Below are positions 37,116-50,900 of a stretch of 64,000 nt of DNA, one piece after another. This DNA is from Halictus rubicundus. Taxonomy: Eukaryota; Arthropoda; Insecta; Hymenoptera; Halictidae. Under the pieces are notes generated by a model, which saw only the letters and a list, made by a program, of their open reading frames with translations, searched no databases and was not told the DNA's origin. A program made the translations under genes and the position numbers. How positions within the stretch are numbered: the stretch's first letter is position 1; each line of letters begins with the position of its first letter. The stretch spans positions 310,001-374,000 of the forward strand of contig NW_027488708.1 in NCBI RefSeq assembly GCF_050948215.1, given 5' to 3'.

Positions 37116-40100
37116 ATCCTCTATCCTCTATCCTATCCTATCCTCTATCCTATCCTAGCCTCTATCCTATCCTATCCTCTATAGTATCCTATCCTCTATC
37201 CTATCCTATCCTCTATCCTATCCTATCCTCTATCCTATCCTATCCTATCCTCTATCCTATCCTATCCTATCCTCTATCCTATCCTATCTTCTATCCTATC
37301 CTATCCTCTATCCTATCATATCCTCTATCCTATAATATCCTCTATCCTATCCTATCCTCTATCCAATCCTCTATCCTATCCTATCCTCTATCCTATCCTA
37401 TCCTCTATCCTATCCTATCCTCTATCCTATCCTATCCTCTATCCTATCCAATCCTCTATCCTATCCTCTATCCTATTATCCATCCTATCCTATCCACTTT
37501 CCTATACTTTCCTCTATCCTATCCTGTCCTCCATCCTGCCATATAGCCCATAATATCGTATCCTCTATCCTATCCTATCCTCTATCCTATCCTATCCTTT
37601 ATCCTATCGTATATTCTATTCTATCCTATCCTCTATCCTATCCTATCCTCTATCCTATCCTATCCTCTATCGTATCCTATCCTCTATCCAATCCTCTATC
37701 CTATCCTCTATCCTATCCTCTATCCTATCCTATCCTCTATCCTATCCTATCCTCTATCCTATCCTATCCTCTATCCTATCCTATCCTCTATCCTATCCTA
37801 TCCTCTATCCTATCCTATCCTCTATCCGATCCTCTATCCTATCCAATCCTCTATCCTGTCATCTATCCCTTCCTATCCTCAATCCTATCCTATACTGTAT
37901 TATATCCTATCCTCTATCCGATCCTCTATCCTATCCTATCCTCTATCCGATCCTCAATCCTATCCTATCCTCTATTATGTCCTATCCTCTATCCTATCCT
38001 ATCCTCTATCCTATCCTATCCTCTATCCTATCCTATCCTCTATCCTATCCTATCCTCTATCCTATCCTATCCTCCATCCTATTCTATCCTCTATCCTATC
38101 CTCTATCCTATCCGCTATCCTATCCTCTATCCTATCGTCTATCCTATCCTCTATCCTATCCTATCCTCTATCCGATCCTCAATCCTATCGTATCCTCTAT
38201 TATGTCCTATCCTCTATCCTATCCTATCCTCAATCTTATTATATCCTCTATCCTATCCTATCCTCTATCCTATCCTATCCTCTATCCTATCCTATCCTCT
38301 ATATTATCCTATCCTCTATTCTATCCTATCCTCTATCCTATCATCAATCCTATCCTCTATCCTATCCTCTATCCTATCCTCTATCCTATCCTCTATCCTA
38401 TCCTCTATCCTATCCTATCCTCTATCCGATCCTCTATCCTATCCTATCCTCTATCCTATCCTCTATCCTATCCTATCCTCTATTCTATCCTCTATCCAAT
38501 CCTATCCTCTATCCTATCCTATCCTCTATCCTATCCTATTCTCTATCCTATCCTATCCTCTATCCAATACTCTATCGTATCCTCTATCCTATCCTATCCT
38601 CTATCCTATCATCTATCCTATCCTATTCTCTATCCTATCCATTCCTCGAACCTATCCTATCCACTATCCTATCCAATCCTCTATCCTATCCTCTATTCTA
38701 TCCTCTCTCCTATCTTCTATCCTATCCTCTATCCTATCCTCTATCCTATCCTCTATCCTATCCTCTATCCTAGCCTCTATCCTATCCTATTCTCTATCCT
38801 ATCCTATCCTCTATCCTATGCTATCCTCTATCCTATCCTATCCTCTATCCTATCCTATCCTCTATCCTATCCTATAGTCTATCCTACCCCATCCTCTATC
38901 CTATCCTATCCTCTATCCTCTATCCTATCCTATCCTTTATCCTAACCTATCCTGTATCCTATACTATCCTCTACCTCATCCTATCCTCTATCCTATCCAA
39001 TTACCTATCCTATCCTCTATCCTATCCTTTCCTCTATCCTATCCTATCCTCTATCCTATCCTATCCTCTATCCTATCCTATCCTCTATCCTATCCTATCC
39101 TCTATCCTATCCTATCCTCTATCCTATCCTATCCTCTATCCTATCCAATCCTCTATCCTATCCTCTATCCTATCCTATCCTCTATCCGATCCTCAATCCT
39201 ATCCTATCCTCTATTACGTCCTATCCTCTATCCTATCCTATCCTCTATCCTATCCTATCCTCTATCCGATCCTCTATCCTATCCTGTCCTCTATCCTATC
39301 CTATCCTCTATCCTATCCTATCCTCTATCCTATACTATCCTATCCTCTATCCTATCCTATCCTCTATCCTATCCTATCATCTATCCTATCCTCTATCCTA
39401 TCCTCTATCCTATCCTATCCTCTATCCTATCCTTTATCCTATCCACTATCCTATCCTATCCTCAATGCTATCCTATCCTCTATCCGATCCTCTATCCTAT
39501 CCTATCCTCTATCCCACCCTATCCTCTATCCGATCCTATCCTCTATCCTATCCAATCCTCTATCCTATCCTCTATCCTATCCTCTATCCTAGCCTCTATC
39601 CTATCCTATTCTCTATCCTATCCTATCCTCTATCCTATGCTATCCTCTATCCTATCCTATCCTCTATCCTATCCTATCCTCTATCCTATCCAATCCTCTA
39701 TCCTATCCTCTATCCTATTATCCATCCTATCCTATCCACTTTCCTATCCTTTCCTCTATCCTATCCTGTCCTCCATCCTGCCATATAGCCCATAATATCG
39801 TATCCTCTATCCTATCCTATCCTCTATCCTATCCTATCCTTTATCCTGTCGTATCCTCTTTCTATCCTATCCTCTATCCTATCCTATCCTCTATCCTATC
39901 CTATCCTCTATCGTATCCTATCCTCTATCCTATCCTCTATCCTATCCTCTATCATATCCTCTATCCTATCCTATCCTCTATTATATCCTATCCTCTATCC
40001 TATCCTATCCTCTATCCTATCCTATCCTCTATCCGATCCTCTATCCTATCCAATCCTCTATCCTATCATCTATCCCTTCCTATCGTCAATCCTATCCTAT

Positions 40101-40839
40101 ACTGTATTATATCCTATCCTCTATCCGATCCTCTATCCTATCCTATCCTCTATCCGATCCTCAATCCTATCCTATCCTCTATTATGTCCTATCCTCTATC
40201 CTATCCTATCCTCTATCCTATCCTATCCTCTATCCTATGCTATCCTCTATCCTATCCTATCCTCTATCCTATCATCTATCATATCCTATCCTCTATCCTA
40301 CCCCATCCTCTATCCTATCCTATCCTCTATCCTCTATCCTCTATCCTATCCTATCCTTTATCCTAACCTATCCTCTATCCTATACTATCCTCTACCTTAT
40401 CCTATCCTCTATCCTATCCAATTACCTATCCTATCCTCTATCCTATCCTTTCCTCTATCCTATCCTATCCTCTATCCTATCCTATCCTCTATCCTATCCT
40501 ATCCTCTATCCTATCCTATCCTCTATCCTATCCTATCCTCTATCCTATCCAATCCTCTATCCTATCCTCTATCCTATTATCCATCCTATCCTATCCACTT
40601 TCCTATCCTTTCCTCTATCCTATCCTGTCCTCCATCCTGCCATATAGCCCATAATATCGTATCCTCTATCCTATCCTATCCTCTATCCTACCCTATCCTT
40701 TATCCTATCGTATCCTCTATTCTATCCTATCCTCTATCCTATCCTATCCTCTATCCTATCCTATCCTCTATCGTATCCTATCCTCTATCCTATCCTCTAT
40801 CCTATCCTCTATCCTATCCTCTATCCTATCCTATCCTCT

Positions 40840-41220
40840 ATCCTATCCAATCCTCTATCCGCTCCTCTTTCATATCCTATCCTCTATTATATCCTATCCT
40901 CTATCCTATCCAATCCTCTATCCGCTCCTCTTTCCTATCCTATCCTCTATTATATCCTATCCTCTATCCTATCCTATCCTCTATCCTATCCTATCCTCTA
41001 TCCTATCCTATCCTCTATCCTATCCTATCCTCTATCCTATCCTATCCTCTATCCTATCCTATCCTCTATCCTATCCTCTATCCTATCCAATCCTCTATCC
41101 GCTCCTCTTTCATATCCTATCCTCTATTATATCCTATCCTCTATCCTATCCAATCCTCTATCCGCTCCTCTTTCCTATCCTATCCTCTATTATATCCTAT
41201 CCTCTATCCTATCCTATCCT
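40840..41220. repeat. CCGCTCCTCTTTC doublets, 63 bp apart, duplicated at 240 bp
   Basis: GCTCCTCTTT at 40861 and 40924, then at 41101 and 41164: a 63-bp doublet repeated 240 bp on. The first member is followed by CATATCC and the second by CTATCC each time. Similar doublets occur near 53106, 54153, 54680 and 56140. Confidence 0.8.
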
Positions 41221-41339
41221 CTATCCTATCCTATCCTCTATCCTATCCTATCCTCTATCCTATCCTATCCTCTATCCTATCCTATCCTCTATCCTATCCT
41301 ATCCTCTATCCTATCCTCTATCCTATCCAATCCTCTATC

Positions 41340-41995
41340 CGATCCTCAATCCTATCCTATCCTCTATTATGTCCTATCCTCTATCCTATCCTATCCTCTA
41401 TCCGATCCTCTATCCTATCCTATCCTCTATCCGATCCTCAATCCTATCCTATCCTCTATTATGTCCTATCCTCTATCCTATCCTATCCTCTATCCTATCC
41501 TATCCTCTATCCTATCCTATCCTCTATCCTATCCTATCCTCTATCCTATCCTATCCTCTATCCTATCCTATCCTCTATCCTATCCTATCCTCTATCCTAT
41601 CCTACCCTCTATCCTATCCTATCCTCTATCCTATCCTATCCTCTATCCGATCCTCAATCCTATCCTATCCGCTATTATGTCCTATCCTCTATCCTATCCA
41701 ATCCTCTATCCGCTCCTCTTTCCTATCCTATCCTCTATTATATCCTATCCTCTATCCTATCCTATCCTCTATCCTATCCTATCCTCTATCCTATCCTATC
41801 CTCTACCCTATCCTATCCTCTATCCGATCCTCTATCCTATCCAATCCTCTATCCGATCCTCAATCCTATCCTATCCTCTATTATGTCCTATCCTCTATCC
41901 TATCCTATCCTCTATCCGATCCTCTATCCTATCCTATCCTCTATCCGATCCTCAATCCTATCCTATCCTCTATTATGTCCTATCCTCTATCCTAT
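41340..41995. repeat. 92-bp paired ATTATGTCC module (first two of twelve pairs)
   Basis: CCGATCCTCAATCC followed by CTCTATTATGTCC occurs in pairs whose ATTATG words are exactly 92 bp apart. Pairs begin at 41366, 41880, 46487, 47483, 52248, 53404, 53690, 53988, 54485, 56439, 56851 and 63886. A related pair at 54914 has 97 bp. The constancy against variable inter-pair distance suggests the pair moves as a unit. Confidence 0.8.
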
Positions 41996-44900
41996 CCTAT
42001 CCTCTATCCTATCCTATCCTCTATCCTATCCTATCCTCTATCCGATCCTCAATCCTATCCTATCCTCTATTCTATCCTCTATCCAATCCTATCCTCTATC
42101 CTATCCTATCCTGTATCCTACCCCATCCTCTATCCTATCCTATCCTCTATCCTCTATCCTCTATCCTATCCTATCCTTTATCCTAACCTATCCTCTATCC
42201 TATACTATCCTCTACCTTATCCTATCCTCTATCCTATCCAATTACCTATCCTATCCTCTATCCTATCCTTTCCTCTATCCTATCCTATCCTCTATCCTAT
42301 CCTATCCTCTATCCTATCCTATCCTCTATCCTATCCTATCCTCTATCCTATCCTATCCTCTATCCTATCCTATCCTCTATCCTATCCAATCCTCTATCCT
42401 ATCCTCTATCCTATTATCCATCCTATCCTATCCACTTTCCTATCCTTTCCTCTATCCTATCCTGTCCTCCATCCTGCCATATAGCCCATAATATCGTATC
42501 CTCTATCCTATCCTATCCTCTATCCTATCCTATCCTTTATCCTATCGTATCCTCTTTCTATCCTATCCTCTATCCTATCCTATCCTCTATCCTATCCTAT
42601 CCTCTATCGTATCCTATCCTCTATCCTATCCTCTATCCTATCCTCTATCATATCCTCTATCCTATCCAATCCTCTATCCGCTCCTCTTTCCTATCCTATC
42701 CTCTATCCTATCCTATCCTCTATCCGATCCTCAATCCTATCCTATCCTCTATTCTATCCTCTATCCAATCCTATCCTCTATCCTATCCTATCCTCTATCC
42801 TATCCTATTCTCTATCCTATCCTATCCTCTATCCAATACTCTATCGTATACTCTATCCTATCCTATCCTCTATCCTATCATCTATCCTATCCTATTCTCT
42901 ATCCTATCCATTCCTCGAACCTATCCTATCCACTATCCTATCCAATCCTCTATCCTATCCTCTATTCTATCCTCTCTCCTATCTTCTATCCTATCCTCTA
43001 TCCTATCCTCTATCCTATCCTCTATCCTATCCTCTATCCTAGCCTCTATCCTATCCTATTCTCTATCCTATCCTATCCTCTATCCTATGCTATCCTCTAT
43101 CCTATCCTATCCTCTATCCTATCCTATCCTCTATCCTATCCTATCCTCTATCCTACCCCATCCTCTATCCTATCCTATCCTCTATCCTCTATCCTATCCT
43201 ATCCTTTATCCTAACCTATCCTGTATCCTATACTATCCTCTACCTTATCCTATCCTCTATCCTATCCAATTACCTATCCTATCCTCTATCCTATCCTTTC
43301 CTCTATCCTATCCTATCCTCTATCCTATCCTATCCTCTATCCTATCCTATCCTCTATCCTATCCTATCCTCTATCCTATCCTATCCTCTATCCTATCCAC
43401 TCCTCTATCCTATCCTCTATCCTATCCTATCCTCTATCTGATCCTCAATCCTATCCTATCCTCTATTACGTCCTATCCTCTATCCTATCCTATCCTCTAT
43501 CCTATCCTATCCTCTATCCGATCCTCTATCCTATCCTGTCCTCTATCCTATCCTATCCTCTATCCTATCCTATCCTCAATCCTATCCTATCCTCTATCCT
43601 ATCCTATTCTCTATCCTATCCTATCCTCTATCCTATCATCTATCCTATCCTATTCTCTATCCTATCCATTCCTCGAACCTATCCTATCCACTATCCTATC
43701 CAATCCTCTATCCTATCCTCTATTCTATCCTCTCTCCTATCTTCTATCCTATCCTCTATCCTATCCTCTATCCTATCCTCTATCCTATCCTCTATCCTAG
43801 TCTCTATCCTATCCTATTCTCTATCCTATCCTATCCTCTATCCTATGCTATCCTCTATCCTATCCTATCCTCTATCCTATCCTATCCTCTATCCTATCCT
43901 ATCCTCTATCCTACCCCATCCTCTATCCTATCCTATCCTCTATCCTCTATCCTATCCTATCCTTTATCCTAACCTATCCTGTATCCTATACTATCCTCTA
44001 CCTTATCCTATCCTCTATCCTATCCAATTACCTATCCTATCCTCTATCCTATCCTTTCCTCTATCCTATCCTATCCTCTATCCTATCCTATCCTCTATCC
44101 TATCCTATCCTCTATCCTATCCTATCCTCTATCCTATCCTATCCTCTATCCTATCCACTCCTCTATCCTATCCTCTATCCTATCCTATCCTCTATCTGAT
44201 CCTCAATCCTATCCTATCCTCTATTACGTCCTATCCTCTATCCTATCCTATCCTCTATCCTATCCTTTCCTCTATCCTATCCTATCCTCTATCCTATCCT
44301 ATCCTCTATCCTATCCTATCCTCTATCCTATCCTATCCTCTATCCTATCCTATCATCTATCCTATCCTCTATCCTATCCTCTATCCTATCCTATCCTCTA
44401 TCCTATCCTATCCTCAATCCTATCCTATCCTCTATCCTATCCTATTCTCTATCCTATCCTATTCTCTATCCTATCCAATTACCTATCCTATCCTCTATCC
44501 TATCCTTTCCTCTATCCTATCCTATCCTCTATCCTATCCTATCCTCTATCCTATCCTTTATCCTATCCACTATCCTATCCTATCCTCAATGCTATCCTAT
44601 CCTCTATCCGATCCTCTATCCTATCCTATCCTCTATCCCACCCTATCCTCTATCCGATCCTATCCTCTATCCTATCCAATCCTCTATCCTATCCTCTATC
44701 CTATCCTCTATCCTAGCCTCTATCCTATCCTATTCTCTATCCTATCCTATCCTCTATCCTATGCTATCCTCTATCCTATCCTATCCTCTATCCTATCCTA
44801 TCCTCTATCCTATCCTATCCTGTATCCTACCCCATCCTCTATCCTATCCTATCCTCTATCCTCTATCCTCTATCCTATCCTATCCTTTATCCTAACCTAT

Positions 44901-47900
44901 CCTCTATCCTATACTATCCTCTACCTTATCCTATCCTCTATCCTATCCAATTACCTATCCTATCCTCTATCCTATCCTTTCCTCTATCCTATCCTATCCT
45001 CTATCCTATCCTATCCTCTATCCTATCCTATCCTCTATCCTATCCTATCCTCTATCCTATCCTATCCTCTATCATATCCAATCCTCTATCCTATCCTCTA
45101 TCCTATTATCCATCCTATCCTATCCACTTTCCTATCCTTTCCTCTATCCTATCCTGTCCTCCATCCTGCCATATAGCCCATAATATCGTATCCTCTATCC
45201 TATCCTATCCTCTATCCTATCCAATCCTCTATCCGCTCCTCTTTCCTATCCTATCCTCTATTATATCCTATCCTCTATCCTATCCTATCCTCTATCCTAT
45301 CCTATCCTCTATCCGATCGTCTATCCTATCCAATCCTCTATCCTATCATCTATCCCTTCCTATCGTCAATCCTATCCTATACTGTATTATATCCTATCCT
45401 CTATCCGATCCTCTATCCTATCCTATCCTGTATCTGATCCTCAATCCTATCCTATCCTCTATTATGTCCTATCCTCTATCCTATCCTATCCTCTATCCTA
45501 TCCTATCCTCTATCCGATCCTCTATCCTAGCCTATCCTCTATTATGTCCTATCCTCTATCCTATCCTATCCTCTATCTTATCCTATCCTCTATCCGATCC
45601 TCTATCCTATCCTGTCCTCTATCCTATCCTATCCTCTATCCTATCCTATCCTCTATCCTATCCTATCCTATCCTCTATCCTATCCTATCCTCTAATCCTA
45701 TCCTATCCTCTATCCTATCCTATCATCTATCCTATCCTCTATCCTATCCTATCCTCTATCCTATCCTATCCTCAATCCTATCCTATCCTCTAGCCTATCC
45801 TATTCCCTATCCTATCCTATTCTCTATCCCATCCAATTACCTATCCTATCCTCTATCCTATCCTTTCCTCTATCCTATCCTATCCTCTATCCTATCCTAT
45901 CCTCTATCCTATCCTTTATCCTATCCACTATCCTATCCTATCCTCAATGCTATCCTATCCTCTATCAGATCCTCTATCCTATCCTATCCTCTATCCCACC
46001 CTATCCTCTATCCGATCCTATCCTCTATCCTATCCAATCCTCTATCCTATCCTCTATCCTATCCTCTATCCTAGCCTCTATCCTATCCTATTCTCTATCC
46101 TATCCTATCCTCTATCCTATGCTATCCTCTATCCTATCCTATCCTCTATCCTATCCTATCATCTATCATATCCTATCCTCTATCCTACCCCATCCTCTAT
46201 CCTATCCTATCCTCTATCCTCTATCCTCTATCCTATCCTATCCTTTATCCTAACCTATCCTCTATCCTATACTATCCTCTACCTTATCCTATCCTCTATC
46301 CTATCCAATTACCTATCCTATCCTCTATCCTATCCTTTCCTCTATCCTATCCTATCCTCTATCCTATCCTATCCTCTATCCTATCCTATCCTCTATCCTA
46401 TCCTATCCTCTATCCTATCCTATCCTCTATCCGATCCTCTATCCTATCCAATCCTCTATCCGATCCTCAATCCTATCCTATCCTCTATTATGTCCTATCC
46501 TCTATCCTATCCTATCCTCTATCCGATCCTCTATCCTATCCTATCCTCTATCCGATCCTCAATCCTATCCTATCCTCTATTATGTCCTATCCTCTATCCT
46601 ATCCTATCCTCTATCCTATCCTATCCTCTATCCTATCCTATCCTCTATCCTATCCTATCCTCTATCCTATCCTATCCTCTATCCGATCCTCAATCCTATC
46701 CTATCCGCTATTATGTCCTATCCTCTATCCTATCCAATCCTCTATCCGCTCCTCTTTCCTATCCTATCCTCTATCCTATCCTATCCTCTATCCTATGCTA
46801 TCCTCTATCCTATCCTATCCTCTATCCTATCCTATCATCTATCATATCCTATCCTCTATCCTACCCCATCCTCTATCCTATCCTATCCTCTATCCTCTAT
46901 CCTCTATCCTATCCTATCCTTTATCCTAACCTATCCTCTATCCTATACTATCCTCTACCTTATCCTATCCTCTATCCTATCCAATTACCTATCCTATCCT
47001 CTATCCTATCCTTTCCTCTATCCTATCCTATCCTCTATCCTATCCTATCCTCTATCCTATCCTATCCTCTATCCTATCCTATCCTCTATCCTATCCTATC
47101 CTCTATCCTATCCAATCCTCTATCCTATCCTCTATCCTATTATCCATCCTATCCTATCCACTTTCCTATCCTTTCCTCTATCCTATCCTGTCCTCCATCC
47201 TGCCATATAGCCCATAATATCGTATCCTCTATCCTATCCTATCCTCTATCCGATCCTCAATCCTATCCTATCCGCTATTATGTCCTATCCTCTATCCTAT
47301 CCAATCCTCTATCCGCTCCTCTTTCCTATCCTATCCTCTATTATATCCTATCCTCTATCCTATCCTATCCTCTATCCTATCCTATCCTCTATCCTATCCT
47401 ATCCTCTATCCTATCCTATCCTCTATCCGATCCTCTATCCTATCCAATCCTCTATCCGATCCTCAATCCTATCCTATCCTCTATTATGTCCTATCCTCTA
47501 TCCTATCCTATCCTCTATCCGATCCTCTATCCTATCCTATCCTCTATCCGATCCTCAATCCTATCCTATCCTCTATTATGTCCTATCCTCTATCCTATCC
47601 TATCCTCTATCCTATCCTATCCTCTATCCTATCCTATCCTCTATCCGATCCTCAATCCTATCCTATCCTCTATTCTATCCTCTATCCAATCCTATCCTCT
47701 ATCCTATCCTATCCTCTATCCTATCCTATTCTCTATCCTATCCTATCCTCTATCCAATACTCTATCGTATCCTCTATCCTATCCTATCCTCTATCCTATC
47801 ATCTATCCTATCCTATTCTCTTTCCTATCCATTCCTCGAACCTATCCTATCCACTATCCTATCCAATCCTCTATCCTATCCTCTATTCTATCCTCTCTCC

Positions 47901-50900
47901 TATCTTCTATCCTATCCTCTATCCTATCCTCTATCCTATCCTCTATCCTATCCTCTATCCTAGCCTCTATCCTATCCTATTCTCTATCCTATCCTATCCT
48001 CTATCCTATGCTATCCTCTATCCTATCCTATCCTCTATCCTATCCTATCCTCTATCCTATCCTATCCTCTATCCTACCCCATCCTCTATCCTATCCTATC
48101 CTCTATCCTCTATCCTATCCTATCCTTTATCCTAACCTATCCTGTATCCTATACTATCCTCTACCTTATCCTATCCTCTATCCTATCCAATTACCTATCC
48201 TATCCTCTATCCTATCCTTTCCTCTATCCTATCCTATCCTCTATCCTATCCTATCCTCTATCCTATCCTATCCTCTATCCTATCCTATCCTCTATCCTAT
48301 CCTATCCTCTATCCTATCCAATCCTCTATCCTATCCTCTATCTTATCCTATCCTCTATCTGATCCTCAATCCTATCCTATCCTCTATTACGTCCTATCCT
48401 CTATCCTATCCTATCCTCTATCCTATCCTATCCTCTATCCGATCCTCTATCCTATCCTGTCCTCTATCCTATCCTATCCTCTATCCTATCCTATCCTCTA
48501 TCCTATACTATCCTATCCTCTATCCTATCCTATCCTCTATCCTATCCTATCATCTATCCTATCCTCTATCCTATCCTCTATCCTATCCTATCCTCTATCC
48601 TATCCTATCCTCAATCCTATCCTATCCTCTATCCTATCCTATTCTCTATCCTATCCTATTCTCTATCCTATCCAATTACCTATCCTATCCTCTATCCTAT
48701 CCTTTCCTCTATCCTATCCTATCCTCTATCCTATCCTATCCTCTATCCTATCCTTTATCCTATCCACTATCCTATCCTATCCTCAATGCTATCCTATCCT
48801 CTATCCGATCCTCTATCCTATCCTATCCTCTATCCCACCCTATCCTCTATCCGATCCTATCCTCTATCCTATCCAATCCTCTATCCTATCCTCTATCCTA
48901 TCCTCTATCCTAGCCTCTATCCTATCCTATTCTCTATCCTATCCTATCCTCTATCCTATGCTATCCTCTATCCTATCCTATCCTCTATCCTATCCTATGC
49001 TCTATCCTATCCTATCCTGTATCCTACCCCATCCTCTATCCTATCATATCCTCTATCCTCTATCCTCTATCCTATCCTATCCTTTATCCTAACCTATCCT
49101 CTATCCTATACTATCCTCTACCTTATCCTATCCTCTATCCTATCCAATTACCTATCCTATCCTCTATCCTATCCTTTCCTCTATCCTATCCTATCCTCTA
49201 TCCTATCCTATCCTCTATCCTATCCTATCCTCTATCCTATCCTATCCTCTATCCTATCCTATCCTCTATCCTATCCTATCCTCTATCCTATCCAATCCTC
49301 TATCCTATCCTCTATCCTATTATCCATCCTATCCTATCCACTTTCCTATCCTTTCCTCTATCCTATCCTGTCCTCCATCCTGCCATATAGCCCATAATAT
49401 CGTATCCTCTATCCTATCCTATCCTCTATCCTATCCTATCCTTTATCCTATCGTATCCTCTTTCTATCCTATCCTCTATCCTATCCTATCCTCTATCCTA
49501 TCCTATCCTCTATCGTATCCTATCCTCTATCCTATCCTCTATCCTATCCTCTATCATATCCTCTATCCTATCCTATCCTCTATCCTATCCAATCCTCTAT
49601 CCGCTCCTCTTTCCTATCCTATCCTCTATCCTATCCTATCCTCTATCCGATCCTCAATCCTATCCTATCCTCTATTATATCCTCTATCCAATCCTATCCT
49701 CTTTCCTATCCTATCCTCTATCCAATCCTATTCTCTATCCTCTATCCTATCCTATCCTTTATCCTAACCTATCCTGTATCCTATACTATCCTCTACCTTA
49801 TCCTATCCTCTATCCTATCCAATTACCTATCCTATCCTCTATCCTATCCTATCCTCTATCCTATCCTATCCTCTATCCTATCCTATCCTCTATCCTATCC
49901 TATCCTCTATCCTATCCTATCCTCTATCCTATCCTATCCTCTATCCTATCCACTCCTCTATCCTATCCTCTATCCTATCCTATCCTCTATCTGATCCTCA
50001 ATCCTATCCTATCCTCTATTACGTCCTATCCTCTATCCTATCCTATCCTCTATCCTATCCTTTCCTCTATCCTATCCTATCCTCTATCCTATCCTATCCT
50101 CTATCCTATCCTATCCTCTATCCTATCCTATCCTCTATCCTATCCTATCATCTATCCTATCCTCTATCCTATCCTCTATCCTATCCTATCCTCTATCCTA
50201 TCCTATCCTCAATCCTATCCTATCCTCTATCCTATCCTATTCTCTATCCTATCCTATTCTCTATCCTATCCAATTACCTATCCTATCCTCTATCCTATCC
50301 TTTCCTCTATCCTATCCTATCCTCTATCCTATCCTATCCTCTATCCTATCCTTTATCCTATCCACTATCCTATCCTATCCTCAATGCTATCCTATCCTCT
50401 ATCCGATCCTCTATCCTATCCTATCCTCTATCCCACCCTATCCTCTATCCGATCCTATCCTCTATCCTATCCAATCCTCTATCCTATCCTCTATCCTATC
50501 CTCTATCCTAGCCTCTATCCTATCCTATTCTCTATCCTATCCTATCCTCTATCCTATGCTATCCTCTATCCTATCCTATCCTCTATCCTATCCTATCCTC
50601 TATCCTATCCTATCCTGTATCCTACCCCATCCTCTATCCTATCCTATCCTCTATCCTCTATCCTCTATCCTATCCTATCCTTTATCCTAACCTATCCTCT
50701 ATCCTATACTATCCTCTACCTTATCCTATCCTCTATCCTATCCAATTACCTATCCTATCCTCTATCCTATCCTTTCCTCTATCCTATCCTATCCTCTATC
50801 CTATCCTATCCTCTATCCTATCCTATCCTCTATCCTATCCTATCCTCTATCCTATCCTATCCTCTATCATATCCAATCCTCTATCCTATCCTCTATCCTA